Origin: Streptomyces zhaozhouensis
GTDB taxonomy: Bacteria; Actinomycetota; Actinomycetes; Streptomycetales; Streptomycetaceae
Length of the DNA stretch: 64,000 nt
Direction of reading: 5' to 3'
NCBI RefSeq assembly: GCF_900230195.1
Contig: NZ_OCNE01000013.1
Coordinates: forward strand, 124,001 to 188,000
Shown: piece by piece, positions 1-8,112 of the stretch
Numbering within the stretch: the stretch's first letter is position 1
Layout: every line of letters begins with the position of its first letter
Notes under the pieces: model-generated
The model's input: the letters and a program-made list of their open reading frames with translations, nothing else
The model's database searches: none
Told to the model about the DNA's origin: nothing
Made by a program: the position numbers and the translations under genes

Positions 1-370
1 GCTCGCCGAGCGCGGCCCGGGTCAGCAGCGTGGGGCCCAGCACGTTGGTGGCCAGCAGGGCGTCGATCCGTTCCGGGGCGGCCTCGGCGAGCGACATCGC
101 GGCGAACACGCCCGCGTTGTTCACCAGCGCGTCGAGCCGGCCGAAGCGCTCCACCGCGACCCGCACCGTCGCTTCCGCGGCGTCCGGTTCCCGGGCGTCG
201 GCGACGAGGGTGGTGATCCCGGGCGCGGCCGCCGCCGTCTCGGCCAGCCGCTCCGGCCGCCGGCCGGTGATCAGCACCCGCGCGCCCCGTTCCGCCAGCG
301 CCACCGCGACGGCCCGGCCGATGCCCGTCCCGCCGCCGGTCACCACGGCCGCCCGGTCGTGCCACGACAT
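1..370 (-). CDS. Short-chain dehydrogenase/reductase (SDR), C-terminus cut by window edge
   Basis: Probable NAD(P)-dependent oxidoreductase of the SDR family; about 123 N-terminal residues are present. The Rossmann glycine motif TGGGTGIG lies within the first 20 residues and an NNAG motif (LVNNAGVF) near residue 85. The Ser-Tyr-Lys catalytic part is outside the window, so the substrate cannot be guessed. Two in-frame ATGs exist, ending at 391 and 370. I chose 370 because it puts the glycine motif at the usual distance and leaves the inverted repeat at 379-400 upstream. The gene diverges from an ArsR regulator, which probably controls both. Confidence 0.8.
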   Translation of the reverse strand, partial: MSWHDRAAVVTGGGTGIGRAVAVALAERGARVLITGRRPERLAETAAAAPGITTLVADAREPDAAEATVRVAVERFGRLDALVNNAGVFAAMSLAEAAPERIDALLATNVLGPTLLTRAALGE

Positions 371-378
371 TGTTCGAT

Positions 379-400
379 GTTCGTCGATCATAGAACGAAC
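379..400. promoter_or_regulatory. Candidate ArsR operator and divergent promoter region
   Basis: Inverted repeat GTTCGT, 10 bases, ACGAAC between the divergent SDR and ArsR genes. It overlaps a plausible promoter for the ArsR gene (TTCGTC, 16 bases, TATCAT with the -10 at 402-407). A repressor bound here would block both genes. Position and symmetry are seen; assignment to this ArsR protein is inference. Confidence 0.4.
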
Positions 401-447
401 GTATCATCGAGTTCGGGCCGCCCACGACCAGGAGGCAACGAGAACGT

Positions 448-768
448 ATGAAGACCACGCACCACCCCGCCGTCGCACAGTTGTCACTGCCGACCGTGCT
501 CTCCGCCCTCGGGGACCCCGTGCGGCTGCGCATCGTCCGCTCGCTCGCCGACGGGCGTGAGCTGGGCTGGGGAGAACTGACCGTGCCCGTCGGCAAGTCG
601 ACGCTCAGCCACCACCTCAAGGTGCTGCGCGCCGCCGGTGTCACCAGGACCCGGGAGGAGGGCACCCGCTGCTATGTCCGGCTGCGCCTGGACGACCTGG
701 AGCAACGCTTCCCCGGACTCATGGCGGGGGTGCTGCCCGCCGTGGTGGCCGAGGCCGGGGAGGAGTGA
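448..768 (+). CDS. ArsR-family winged-helix transcriptional regulator
   Basis: Small 106-residue regulator made of one winged-helix DNA-binding domain. It opens with the typical LSALGDPVRLRIVRSLADG helix and carries the recognition helix KSTLSHHLKVLRAAGV around residues 50-65, followed by a wing ending in CYVRLR. It lacks the ELCVCDL metal-binding cysteines of classical ArsR metal sensors, so it probably senses something other than arsenite, or responds through protein state. A GGAGG stands 12 bases before the ATG. Expected to be autoregulatory and to control the divergent SDR through the inverted repeat between them. In actinomycetes, ArsR-SDR pairs of this kind are common. Confidence 0.9.
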   Translation: MKTTHHPAVAQLSLPTVLSALGDPVRLRIVRSLADGRELGWGELTVPVGKSTLSHHLKVLRAAGVTRTREEGTRCYVRLRLDDLEQRFPGLMAGVLPAVVAEAGEE

Positions 769-802
769 CCCGGGCGGGCCCAGGGGGCCGCGCCGGAGCG
801 CG

Positions 803-1594
803 CTACTCCTCGCCCTCCGGCGAGGTGGCGAGCGCGGCGCCCAGCTCGGCCGCGACCTCGCGCAGCAGCGGCGCCAGCTTCTCCACCGCCTCGTCCGTCA
901 GCCGCCCGGCCGGCCCCGAGACCGATATCGCGGCGGCGGTCGGCGCGTGCGGCAGCGCCACGGCGATGCACCGCACGCCCGTCTCCTGCTCGCCGTCGTC
1001 GACGGCGAAGCCCCGCGCGCGCACCGCCCCCAGCGCCCGGAGGAACGCCTCCGGCGTCGTCAGGGTGCGCTCGGTCGCCGCCGGCATCCCGGTCCGCCGC
1101 AGCAGCGCCCGCACCTCGTCGTCGTCCAGCCCGGACAGCAGCGCCTTGCCGACGCCCGTGCAGTGCGGCAGCACCCGCCGGCCGACCTCGGTGAACATCC
1201 GCATCGAGTGCCGGGAGGGCACCTGCGCCACGTAGACCGCCTCGTCGCCGTCGAGCAGCGCCATGTTCGCCGTCTCGCCGGTCTCCGCCACCAGCCGCGC
1301 CAGATACGGGCGCGCCCAGGTGGTCAGCGGACGCGCCGCGGCCTCGCCGAGCCGGATCAGCCGAGGGCCCAACGCGTAGCGGCGGTTGGCCTGTTGACGG
1401 ACATAGCCGCAGGCCACCAGCGTGCGCATCAGCCGGTGGATGGTGGGCAGCGGCAGCCCGCTGCTGGCGGCCAGCTCGCTCAGCCCGGTCTCGCCCCCCG
1501 CGTCGGCCATCAGCTCCAGCAGCGCGAACGCCCGCTCCAGGGACTGCACCCCACCGCTCCCGGCGGAGGACCTGCGCACCTCGGACGGCGACAC
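803..1594 (-). CDS. allR: IclR-family regulator of the allantoin locus (AllR-type)
   Basis: Transcriptional regulator of 263 residues: an N-terminal winged helix (VQSLERAFALLELMADAG, recognition helix LPLPTIHRLMRTLV) and a C-terminal IclR effector-binding domain with the conserved segments PHCTGVGKALLSG and GFAVDDGEQETGVRCIAVAL. I chose the GTG at 1594 because TGGAGGAG stands 7 bases before it; a GTG at 1624 would add ten poorly conserved residues. It diverges from allantoinase and allantoicase, so it is most likely the AllR repressor of purine-ring catabolism, which responds to intermediates such as allantoate or glyoxylate. The family assignment is firm; the effector is inferred from context. 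Confidence 0.88.
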   Translation of the reverse strand: MSPSEVRRSSAGSGGVQSLERAFALLELMADAGGETGLSELAASSGLPLPTIHRLMRTLVACGYVRQQANRRYALGPRLIRLGEAAARPLTTWARPYLARLVAETGETANMALLDGDEAVYVAQVPSRHSMRMFTEVGRRVLPHCTGVGKALLSGLDDDEVRALLRRTGMPAATERTLTTPEAFLRALGAVRARGFAVDDGEQETGVRCIAVALPHAPTAAAISVSGPAGRLTDEAVEKLAPLLREVAAELGAALATSPEGEE

Positions 1595-1705
1595 GGCGCT
1601 TCTCCTCCAGCGGACTGACGACACGGGCTGCGGTCATCCGGAAGCCTACCGGCCCTTGACGGTTCTCCCCCGGTCGGCCGACCATCGAGACCGGCGGCTC
1701 CAACA

Positions 1706-1721
1706 GAACGTTGAAGCGTTC
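1706..1721. promoter_or_regulatory. Candidate AllR operator
   Basis: Inverted repeat GAACG, 6 bases (TTGAAG), CGTTC, between the IclR regulator and allantoinase and about 30 bases before the allantoinase start. It is the only obvious dyad in this intergenic space. IclR repressors bind short dyads of this type. Assignment is by position only. Confidence 0.4.
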
Positions 1722-1751
1722 CGCCGTCAGCGTCCTTTCGGGGGTGGCCGG

Positions 1752-3104
1752 TTGACCAGCGATGTCGCCCCCGGGAACGCGCCGGTCGACCTGCTGCTGC
1801 GCTCCCGCCGGGTGGTCACGCCGGAGGGCGTGCGCCCCGCCGCCGTCGCCGTGGCTGACGGGCGGATCGCCGCCGTGCTGCCGCACGACGCCCCGCCCCC
1901 GCCAGGCGCCGCCGTCGTGGACCACGGCACGGCGGCCCTGCTGCCCGGACTCGTCGACACCCACGTGCACGTCAACGATCCCGGCCGCGCCGACTGGGAG
2001 GGCTTTCCCACCGCCACCCGGGCGGCGGCGGCCGGCGGCGTCACCACCCTGCTCGACATGCCGCTCAACAGCCTGCCGCCCACCACCCGCCCCGCCTGGC
2101 TCGCCGCCAAACGGGAGGCGGCGCACGGCCGCGTCCACGTCGACGTCGGCTTCTGGGGCGGCGCGGTCCCGGACAACCTCGCCGAGCTGCGCCCGCTCCA
2201 CGACGCGGGCGTCTTCGGCTTCAAGTGCTTCCTGTCGCCCTCGGGCGTCGAGGAGTTCCCGCCGCTGGACCCCGGGCGGCTGGAAGCCGCGATGACCGCG
2301 ATCGCCGCCTTCGACGGGCTGCTCATCGCCCATGCCGAGGACGCCGCACACCTCGCCGCCGCGCCCGCGCCCTCCGGCCCGCGCTACGCCGACTTCCTGG
2401 CCTCCCGGCCGGCCGCGGCCGAGCACGCCGCCGTCGCGCGGCTGTGCGGGCTCGCCGCCCGCACCGGCGCCCGCGTCCATGTCCTGCACCTCTCGGCCGC
2501 GTCCGCGCTGCCGCCGATCGCCGAGGCCAAGGCGGCGGGTGTCGCCGTCACCGCCGAGACCTGCCCGCACTTCCTGACCCTCACGGCCGAGGAGATCCCC
2601 GACGGGGCCACCGCGTTCAAGTGCTGCCCGCCCATCAGGGAGGCCGCCAACCGGGAGGCGCTCTGGGCCGCGCTCGCCGACGGCACCCTGGACTGCGTGG
2701 TCTCCGACCACTCGCCGTGCACCGCCGACCTCAAGGTGCCCGACTTCGGCCGCGCCTGGGGCGGCATCTCCTCGTTGCAACTCGGTCTCCCGCTGGTCTG
2801 GACGGCCGCCGCGGCGCGCGGTCACGACCTGGCGGACGTGGCCCGTTGGATGGCCACCGCCCCCGCCCGGATCGCCGGGCTCGGTCACAAGGGCGCCATC
2901 GCCCCCGGCCGCGACGCCGACCTCGCGGTCCTCGACCCGGAGGCCACTCTCACCGTCGACCCCGCCGCCCTCCACCACCGCAACCCCGTCACCGCCTACG
3001 CCGGCCGCACCCTGCGCGGCGTCGTCACCGAGACCCGGTCGCGCGGCGTCACCGTCACCGCGGGGTCGGGACGGCCCGTGGGGCGGCTGATCGAGAGGAG
3101 TTGA
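1752..3104 (+). CDS. allB: Allantoinase
   Basis: Cytoplasmic cyclic amidohydrolase of about 450 residues that opens the allantoin ring to give allantoate, the first step of ureide use as a nitrogen source. Metal-binding signatures are present: HVHVNDPGR (HxH) near residue 75, then VHVLHLS, AETCPHFL and SDHSPC in the order expected for the allantoinase/dihydroorotase superfamily. The start is a TTG with GGGGGTGG placed 5-11 bases before it; the resulting N-terminus (VDLLLRSRRVVTPEG) is typical. The frame is open further upstream, but that part runs through the divergent regulator's promoter. Allantoicase follows 5 bases later, so the two form an operon. Confidence 0.93.
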   Translation: MTSDVAPGNAPVDLLLRSRRVVTPEGVRPAAVAVADGRIAAVLPHDAPPPPGAAVVDHGTAALLPGLVDTHVHVNDPGRADWEGFPTATRAAAAGGVTTLLDMPLNSLPPTTRPAWLAAKREAAHGRVHVDVGFWGGAVPDNLAELRPLHDAGVFGFKCFLSPSGVEEFPPLDPGRLEAAMTAIAAFDGLLIAHAEDAAHLAAAPAPSGPRYADFLASRPAAAEHAAVARLCGLAARTGARVHVLHLSAASALPPIAEAKAAGVAVTAETCPHFLTLTAEEIPDGATAFKCCPPIREAANREALWAALADGTLDCVVSDHSPCTADLKVPDFGRAWGGISSLQLGLPLVWTAAAARGHDLADVARWMATAPARIAGLGHKGAIAPGRDADLAVLDPEATLTVDPAALHHRNPVTAYAGRTLRGVVTETRSRGVTVTAGSGRPVGRLIERS

Positions 3105-3109
3105 ACGAC

Positions 3110-4309
3110 GTGCCCGAGTCGCCGGAACGGACCACCCCCACCGTCTTCCCCGGAGCCGCCGCGCCCTACGGCGGCGGAGACCCCTACGCCGACTACCGCG
3201 CCCCGGACCCGGCCGCGCTGCCCTTCGCCCGGCTGCCCGACCTCGCCGACCGGCGCGTCGGCGGCTCGGTGACGGCGGCCAGCGACGAGTTCTTCGCCGA
3301 ACGGGAGAACCTCCTCGTGCCGGGCCCGGCACGCTTCGACCCCGACGCCTTCGGCCACAAGGGCAAGATCATGGACGGCTGGGAGACCCGGCGCCGTCGC
3401 GGCCGGTCAGCCGCCCGCCCGCACCCGGAACCCGAAGCGCACGACTGGGCGTTGATACGCCTCGGCGTGCCGGGACTGCTGCACGGTCTCGTGGTGGACA
3501 CCGCGCACTTCCGGGGCAACCACCCGCGCGCGGTGCGGGTCGAGGGCGCCGAACTTCCCGCCGACGCCGAACTCCCCGTCGACGCCGACGCCGACGCCGC
3601 CACCACGCGCACCCCCGCCGCCGAGTGGACGGAACTGGTGCCGGTCACCGAGGTGGGGGGCCACGCCGCGCACGCCTTCCCGCTGCCGGCGGCCACCCGG
3701 CGCCGCCTCACCCACCTGCGGCTGAGCCAGTACCCGGACGGCGGGATCGCGCGGCTGCGGGCGCACGGCGAACCGCGCCCCGACCCGGGGTGGTTGGCCG
3801 CCCTCGGCACCTTCGACCTGGTCGCGCTGGAGAACGGCGGGCTGGTCGAGGACGCGTCCGACCGCTTCTACTCACCGCCGGTCCACACCGTCCTGCCGGG
3901 CCGCTCCCGTTCGATGGAGGAGGGCTGGGAGACCCGCCGCCGCCGCGACACCGGCCACGACTGGCTGCGCTACCGGCTCGCGGCGCGCGGCGTGCTCGCC
4001 GCCGTGGCGATCGACACGGGCAACTACCGGGGCAACGCGCCCGGTTGGGCGGAGCTCGCGGTGTGGGACGGGCGGCCGGGCGAGCCGGCGCCGAGCGACC
4101 CGGCGCGCTGGCGGCGGGTGCTGCCGCGCACCCGGCTGCTGCCCGACACCGTGCACCGCTTCGTGCTGCCGAACGACACCCCGCCGGCCACCCACGCCCG
4201 CCTGGACGTCTTCCCCGACGGCGGCGTCGCGCGGCTGCGGCTGTACGGCACCCCCACCGAGGACGGCTGGCGTCAACTCCGCGCGCGCCGGGGCGCGCAC
4301 GACCATTGA
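3110..4309 (+). CDS. alc: Allantoicase
   Basis: Hydrolyses allantoate to ureidoglycolate and urea. The 399-residue protein has the two-repeat architecture of allantoicases: MDGWETRRRR with DTAHFRGN in the first half (from about residue 88) and MEEGWETRRRR with DTGNYRGN in the second (from about residue 269). The GTG start has GAGAGGAG 9 bases before it and lies 5 bases after the allantoinase stop. No ureidoglycolate lyase or urease gene is nearby, so the last steps must be encoded elsewhere. Length and both repeats are complete. Confidence 0.94.
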   Translation: MPESPERTTPTVFPGAAAPYGGGDPYADYRAPDPAALPFARLPDLADRRVGGSVTAASDEFFAERENLLVPGPARFDPDAFGHKGKIMDGWETRRRRGRSAARPHPEPEAHDWALIRLGVPGLLHGLVVDTAHFRGNHPRAVRVEGAELPADAELPVDADADAATTRTPAAEWTELVPVTEVGGHAAHAFPLPAATRRRLTHLRLSQYPDGGIARLRAHGEPRPDPGWLAALGTFDLVALENGGLVEDASDRFYSPPVHTVLPGRSRSMEEGWETRRRRDTGHDWLRYRLAARGVLAAVAIDTGNYRGNAPGWAELAVWDGRPGEPAPSDPARWRRVLPRTRLLPDTVHRFVLPNDTPPATHARLDVFPDGGVARLRLYGTPTEDGWRQLRARRGAHDH

Positions 4310-4407
4310 CGGTTTCGCTCCCGCGCGCCCCGGCGCCGCCCCGGCGTGAGGTGGTCACGGCGTCGGGGTCCTGTGAACTCCTGGGAAAATCCTCGCCCGC
4401 ACGGTTG

Positions 4408-4429
4408 ACGCGCGTCATGCTACGCGCGT
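4408..4429. promoter_or_regulatory. Twin ACGCGCGT boxes before the RNase gene
   Basis: Two copies of the self-complementary 8-mer ACGCGCGT, 14 bases apart, lie directly after a TTGACG hexamer (4405-4410) and 12 bases before the ribonuclease start. They are well placed for a regulator, but the 8-mer is low in complexity for such GC-rich DNA. Confidence 0.3.
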
Positions 4430-4441
4430 CACACTATTGGC

Positions 4442-4897
4442 ATGGGCATGAATCACGCGTCAAGGACGGCCAGGGCGGCCCGAGTCGGCTCCCTCAGCGC
4501 CCTCCTCGCAGCACTCCTGGTCGGCGGCCAGAGCGCGGCGACCGCCACCCCCCACCCGACCTCCCCTGCCCCCACCCCCACGACCGTCGCGACGTCCCTT
4601 CAGCCGTGGGCCGTCGGCGACATCTGCTACGGCGCCCTGCCGTCGCAGGCGCACGACACGCTCGACCTGATCGAACAGGGCGGCCCGTACCCGTACCCGC
4701 AGGACGGCGGCGTCTTCCAGAACCGCGAGGGCCTGCTGCCGAGTCAGCCGACCGGCTACTACCACGAGTACACCGTGGAGACCCCCGGCATCGACCACCG
4801 TGGCGCGCGACGGGTCGTCACCGGTGACTCCTCCCAGGAGGACTACTACACCTCCGACCACTACGAGTCGTTCGACCTGATCGACTACGGCTGCTGA
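4442..4897 (+). CDS. Secreted guanyl-specific ribonuclease, RNase Sa family
   Basis: Extracellular endoribonuclease (microbial RNase N1/T1 superfamily) that cuts RNA after G. The first ~36 residues form a signal peptide (two Arg, hydrophobic LSALLAALLVGG, ending ATA). The mature part aligns with Streptomyces aureofaciens RNase Sa: ICYGALPSQAHDTL, VFQNREG, GYYHEYTV, HRGARR, SQEDYYT, DHYESF. All catalytic positions are kept: Glu109 (Sa E54), Arg120 (R65), Arg124 (R69) and His140 (H85). Cys62 and Cys151 should form the Sa disulfide. There is no clear ribosome-binding site; ATG 4448 is an alternative start. No barstar-like inhibitor gene is adjacent. Confidence 0.94.
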   Translation: MGMNHASRTARAARVGSLSALLAALLVGGQSAATATPHPTSPAPTPTTVATSLQPWAVGDICYGALPSQAHDTLDLIEQGGPYPYPQDGGVFQNREGLLPSQPTGYYHEYTVETPGIDHRGARRVVTGDSSQEDYYTSDHYESFDLIDYGC

Positions 4898-4928
4898 GCC
4901 GACCACCGCAGACCACGTCCCCCCACGG

Positions 4929-4964
4929 CGGCGCCGGGACCGTCCCCCACCGGTCCCGGCGCCG
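4929..4964. terminator. Hairpin terminator between convergent genes
   Basis: Perfect 14-bp stem (CGGCGCCGGGACCG and its complement) with an 8-base loop between the RNase gene and the convergent LacI gene. It probably serves both strands. Confidence 0.75.
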
Positions 4965-4999
4965 CGACCCTCCCCTCCGGAGGCGCGGGCGCCCGCCGC

Positions 5000-6019
5000 T
5001 CAGGCGGCGCCGGGCGGCGGGGCCGTCGAACCGCGGGGCGTCAGCGCGAAGCCGATGCCGCGGAGGTCGCCGGGGCGCCGCCCCTCCGCCGCGGCCCGCA
5101 GCGAGCGCGCCGCCCGCGCGCCGTAGGCTCCGATGTCCCGACTCAGCGCCGTCAGCGGGGGGTTGACCAGCGCGCACAGCGCCGAGTCGTCCCAGGCCAC
5201 CACCGACACGTCGGCCGGCACCCGCAGCCCCAGAGCCTGCGCCGCCGCCAGCCCGGAGAGCGCCATCACGTCGTTGTCGTAGACGAGCGCCGTCGGCCGC
5301 CCCTCCCCGGCCAGCAGCTCACGCGTCGCCGCCGCGCCGCCCTCGCCGCTGTAGTCCGCCGTCACGGTGCGGCCCACCAGGCCGCGCTCGGCGACCGCCC
5401 GGGTGAACGCCTCCGTCCGCAGCGAGGTGTGCCGCAGCCGGTCGGGGCCCGAGACCCGCGCCAGACGCCGGTGGCCCAGCTCCGCCAGGTGGGCCACGAC
5501 CAGGGCGACCGCCGCCGTGTCGTCGCTCCACACGGCGGGCAGCGTCCCCGTGCCCACCGGCGCGCCGATCACGACCGTCGGCATCCCCAGCGCCTCCAGC
5601 ACCGGCACCCGCGCGTCGTCCACCTGGAGATCGACCAGGAACACCCCGTCCACCGCCCGCCGCGCCCACCAGGCCCGGTAGAGCGCGATCTCGGCGGCCT
5701 GGTCCTCCGCCATCGTCAGCAGCAACGGCGTGGTGTCCGTGGCCAGTTCGGTCTGGATGCCGGAGATCAGCTGCATGAAGTAGGGCTCGCGCCCCAGCGT
5801 GTGCGCCGGGCGGTCGATGACCAGACCGAACGCCCCCGCCCGACCGTCGGACAGCGCCCTCGCCGCGCTGCTCGGCTGCCAGCCCAACTCCTCGGCGATG
5901 GCCAGAACGCGCCCCCTGGTGGCCTCGGAGACCCCGGGGCGCCCGTTCAACGCGAACGAGACGGCGGCCTTGGTGACCCCGGCCCGAAGGGCGATGTCCT
6001 GCATGGTCGGGCGTTTCAA
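5000..6019 (-). CDS. LacI-family transcriptional regulator
   Basis: 339-residue repressor with an N-terminal LacI helix-turn-helix (TMQDIALRAGVTKAAVSFALNG) directly at the start, the hinge-helix region (SSAARALS) and a periplasmic-binding-protein-like effector domain ending with the usual AWDDSALC and PPLTALSRDI segments. I chose the TTG at 6019 because GAGGAGG stands 4 bases before it and the family begins just before this motif. Gene context gives no sugar-uptake operon beside it; the nearest sugar gene is the divergent ROK kinase 370 bases away, which is a possible target. Ligand unknown. Confidence 0.88.
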   Translation of the reverse strand: MKRPTMQDIALRAGVTKAAVSFALNGRPGVSEATRGRVLAIAEELGWQPSSAARALSDGRAGAFGLVIDRPAHTLGREPYFMQLISGIQTELATDTTPLLLTMAEDQAAEIALYRAWWARRAVDGVFLVDLQVDDARVPVLEALGMPTVVIGAPVGTGTLPAVWSDDTAAVALVVAHLAELGHRRLARVSGPDRLRHTSLRTEAFTRAVAERGLVGRTVTADYSGEGGAAATRELLAGEGRPTALVYDNDVMALSGLAAAQALGLRVPADVSVVAWDDSALCALVNPPLTALSRDIGAYGARAARSLRAAAEGRRPGDLRGIGFALTPRGSTAPPPGAA

Positions 6020-6388
6020 CGGACCTCCTCGCGGCCGCGCGCCGGGCCGGTGGGGTGGGCGCGGCGCGGCCTCCGCCATGATCCCCCGTTCCGCGTCCGG
6101 CCGGTCGGCCGCCCCGCCGAACGGGCGGGCGCCCGCCCGCGGGGGAGCGGGCGCTCGGCGGGAACGGGCCCCCTGGCCCCCCACAGGCGAGTGCCGGCGC
6201 GCACGCCCCGGCGCGTGGAAGCGTGTCGATGCGCGGGGGCGTTCACCAGGCCGTGACGCCCGCCGTTACCCGTCGCTTTCCCCGGCGTCCGCCGCCCCGT
6301 CACCGGCGCTTCTCCCGACCTTCCCCGGTGCGCCGCCAGCAGGTGGGCAGCCCGCCACCCGTCGGCGGGGTAGGGCACAATCAAGCCG
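6020..6388. other. Divergent intergenic region, no gene seen
   Basis: About 370 bases between the LacI regulator and the ROK kinase, on opposite strands. No reading frame with believable codon use. Near the kinase a CACAAT hexamer (6376-6381) ends 7 bases before its ATG, and CCCGCC/GGCGGG (6351-6369) can pair. No clear LacI-type dyad was recognised. Confidence 0.5.
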
Positions 6389-7537
6389 ATGAGTACCTAC
6401 CGTGAGCGTGCGCACCGCCAGACGGCGCGGGCGTCCGTCCTGCGCGCCATCGCCAGCCGGGAGCGCTCCTCACACCTCTCGGCGCCCAAGGTGCCCACCG
6501 TGGGGATCGACATCGGCGGCACCAAGGTGATGGCCGGTGTCGTCGACGCCGACGGCGCGATCCTGGAGCGGGTCCGCACCGAGACGCCGGAGAAGTCCAA
6601 GAGCCCCAAGGTGGTCGAGGACACCATCGCCGAGCTGGTGCTCGACCTCTCCGACCGGCACGACGTGCACGCGGTGGGCATCGGCGCCGCCGGCTGGGTC
6701 GACGCGCAGCGTTCGACGGTTCTGTTCGCGCCCCATCTCGCGTGGCGCAACGAGCCGTTGCGGGACGCCCTCGCGGCCCGTCTCGCGGTGCCGATCATGG
6801 TGGACAACGACGCCAACACCGCCGCCTGGGGCGAGTGGCGCTTCGGCGCGGGCCGGGGCGCCGACCACCTGGTGATGATCACTCTCGGCACCGGCATCGG
6901 CGGCGGGATACTGGAGACCGGCAAGGTCAAACGGGGCGCGTACGGCGTCGCCGGCGAGTTCGGCCACATGCAGGTGGTGCCCGCCGGCCATCGCTGCCCC
7001 TGCGGCAACCGCGGCTGCTGGGAGCAGTACAGCTCGGGGAACGCGCTGGTCCGCGAGGCGCGCGAGCTGGCGGCCGCCGACTCCCCGGTGGCCCACCACA
7101 TCCTGGACCGGGTCCAGGGGCAGATCGGGGACATCACGGGCCCCCTGATCACAGAGCTGGCCCGCGAGGGCGATCCCATGTGCGTGGAACTGCTCCAGGA
7201 CATCGGACGTTGGCTCGGTGTGGGCATCGCCAATCTGGCGGCGGCGCTCGACCCGGCGCGCTTCGTGGTCGGCGGCGGGGTCAGCGACGCCGACGAGCTG
7301 CTGATCGGCCCGGCCAGGGAGGCGTTCCGGCGCCAGCTGACCGGGCGCGGGTACCGACCCGAGGCCACCATCGTCCGTGCGGCGCTGGGGGCGGACGCCG
7401 GCATGGTCGGCGCCGCCGACCTGGCCAGGCTGGTCGCCCGCCGCTTCCGGCGGGCCAACCGCCGCCGTGCCGAGCGGGCGCAGAGCCCGCCCTTCGAGCT
7501 GCGGCTCACGCCGCGCGGTCGGGTGGGTGAGCAGTGA
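6389..7537 (+). CDS. ROK-family sugar kinase (glucokinase-like)
   Basis: ATP-dependent cytoplasmic sugar kinase, 382 residues. The phosphate motif DIGGTK is near residue 40, the acidic segment DNDANTAAWGEW holds the catalytic Asp, LGTGIGGG follows, and the ROK zinc signature CPCGNRGCWEQY is complete. It resembles Streptomyces glucokinase but has about 35 extra N-terminal basic residues and a basic C-terminal tail (RRFRRANRRR), features of a conserved Streptomyces paralogue rather than of GlkA itself. The ATG may start a leaderless message (CACAAT ends 7 bases upstream). Its stop overlaps the start of the next gene by 4 bases, so it heads a three-gene unit. Exact sugar not determinable. Confidence 0.88.
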   Translation: MSTYRERAHRQTARASVLRAIASRERSSHLSAPKVPTVGIDIGGTKVMAGVVDADGAILERVRTETPEKSKSPKVVEDTIAELVLDLSDRHDVHAVGIGAAGWVDAQRSTVLFAPHLAWRNEPLRDALAARLAVPIMVDNDANTAAWGEWRFGAGRGADHLVMITLGTGIGGGILETGKVKRGAYGVAGEFGHMQVVPAGHRCPCGNRGCWEQYSSGNALVREARELAAADSPVAHHILDRVQGQIGDITGPLITELAREGDPMCVELLQDIGRWLGVGIANLAAALDPARFVVGGGVSDADELLIGPAREAFRRQLTGRGYRPEATIVRAALGADAGMVGAADLARLVARRFRRANRRRAERAQSPPFELRLTPRGRVGEQ

Positions 7538-8112
7538 CGACGCCGAGCACCACCCCACCCGGCGGCGGCACCCCCGAGGTCCCCCTCCGGCCGCCGCACC
7601 GGCCCCGCCACCGCTGGCTGGTGGCCCTGATCGTGCTGCTGCTCATCGCCATCCCCGCCGGCTACATGGTGCAATCCGCCTATGTGAGCCGGGAGAGCGG
7701 CGAGGACAAGGCCCGTTCCGCGTCGGCGCGCACCCTGGTCTACGAGTGGCCGAGCAAGGTCCAGCGGCGCATCTACGACGTCCCGATCCCCGGCGGCTCC
7801 GCCTATGTCGGCCACTTCGAGACCAACGCCTGGGACCGCAGCGCCATGTACGTGGAGTTCCGCTGCTCGCCGAGCCAGCTCAGCGGGTTCCTCGAGGAGT
7901 TGGGCACCAGCAGGGCCGGCCTCGTCGAGGGCACCGTGACCATCCCGTCCCAGGAGGCGGGGACCGTCGGCTGGGCCTTCGACGACCCGGGCCGGATCTA
8001 CGCGGGCACGATCGTGCGCCAGTCGGAGCACGAACCCGAGGTGGCGATCACGGTCGACCTCACCAAGGAGGAGCGACCGCGGGTCTTCGCTTACTCCGTC
8101 ACGGAGCCGTGA
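7534..8112 (+). CDS. Membrane-anchored protein of unknown function
   Basis: 192 residues: a proline-rich cytoplasmic N-terminus, one transmembrane helix at about residues 28-46 (WLVALIVLLLIAIPAGYM), then about 145 residues predicted to be outside the cell. The outer part has no motif I recognise; it is acidic with mixed strands, and a single cysteine (EFRCSPSQ). The GTG start overlaps the ROK kinase stop and its own stop overlaps the next start, so the three genes are translated together. Its job may be tied to that kinase or acetyltransferase, but nothing in the sequence proves it. Confidence 0.8.
   Translation: MTTPSTTPPGGGTPEVPLRPPHRPRHRWLVALIVLLLIAIPAGYMVQSAYVSRESGEDKARSASARTLVYEWPSKVQRRIYDVPIPGGSAYVGHFETNAWDRSAMYVEFRCSPSQLSGFLEELGTSRAGLVEGTVTIPSQEAGTVGWAFDDPGRIYAGTIVRQSEHEPEVAITVDLTKEERPRVFAYSVTEP

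Noticed and set aside
672..3332. An 886-codon open frame on the minus strand
   Set aside because: Antisense of allantoinase and allantoicase with low-complexity product; the plus-strand genes have full family signatures.
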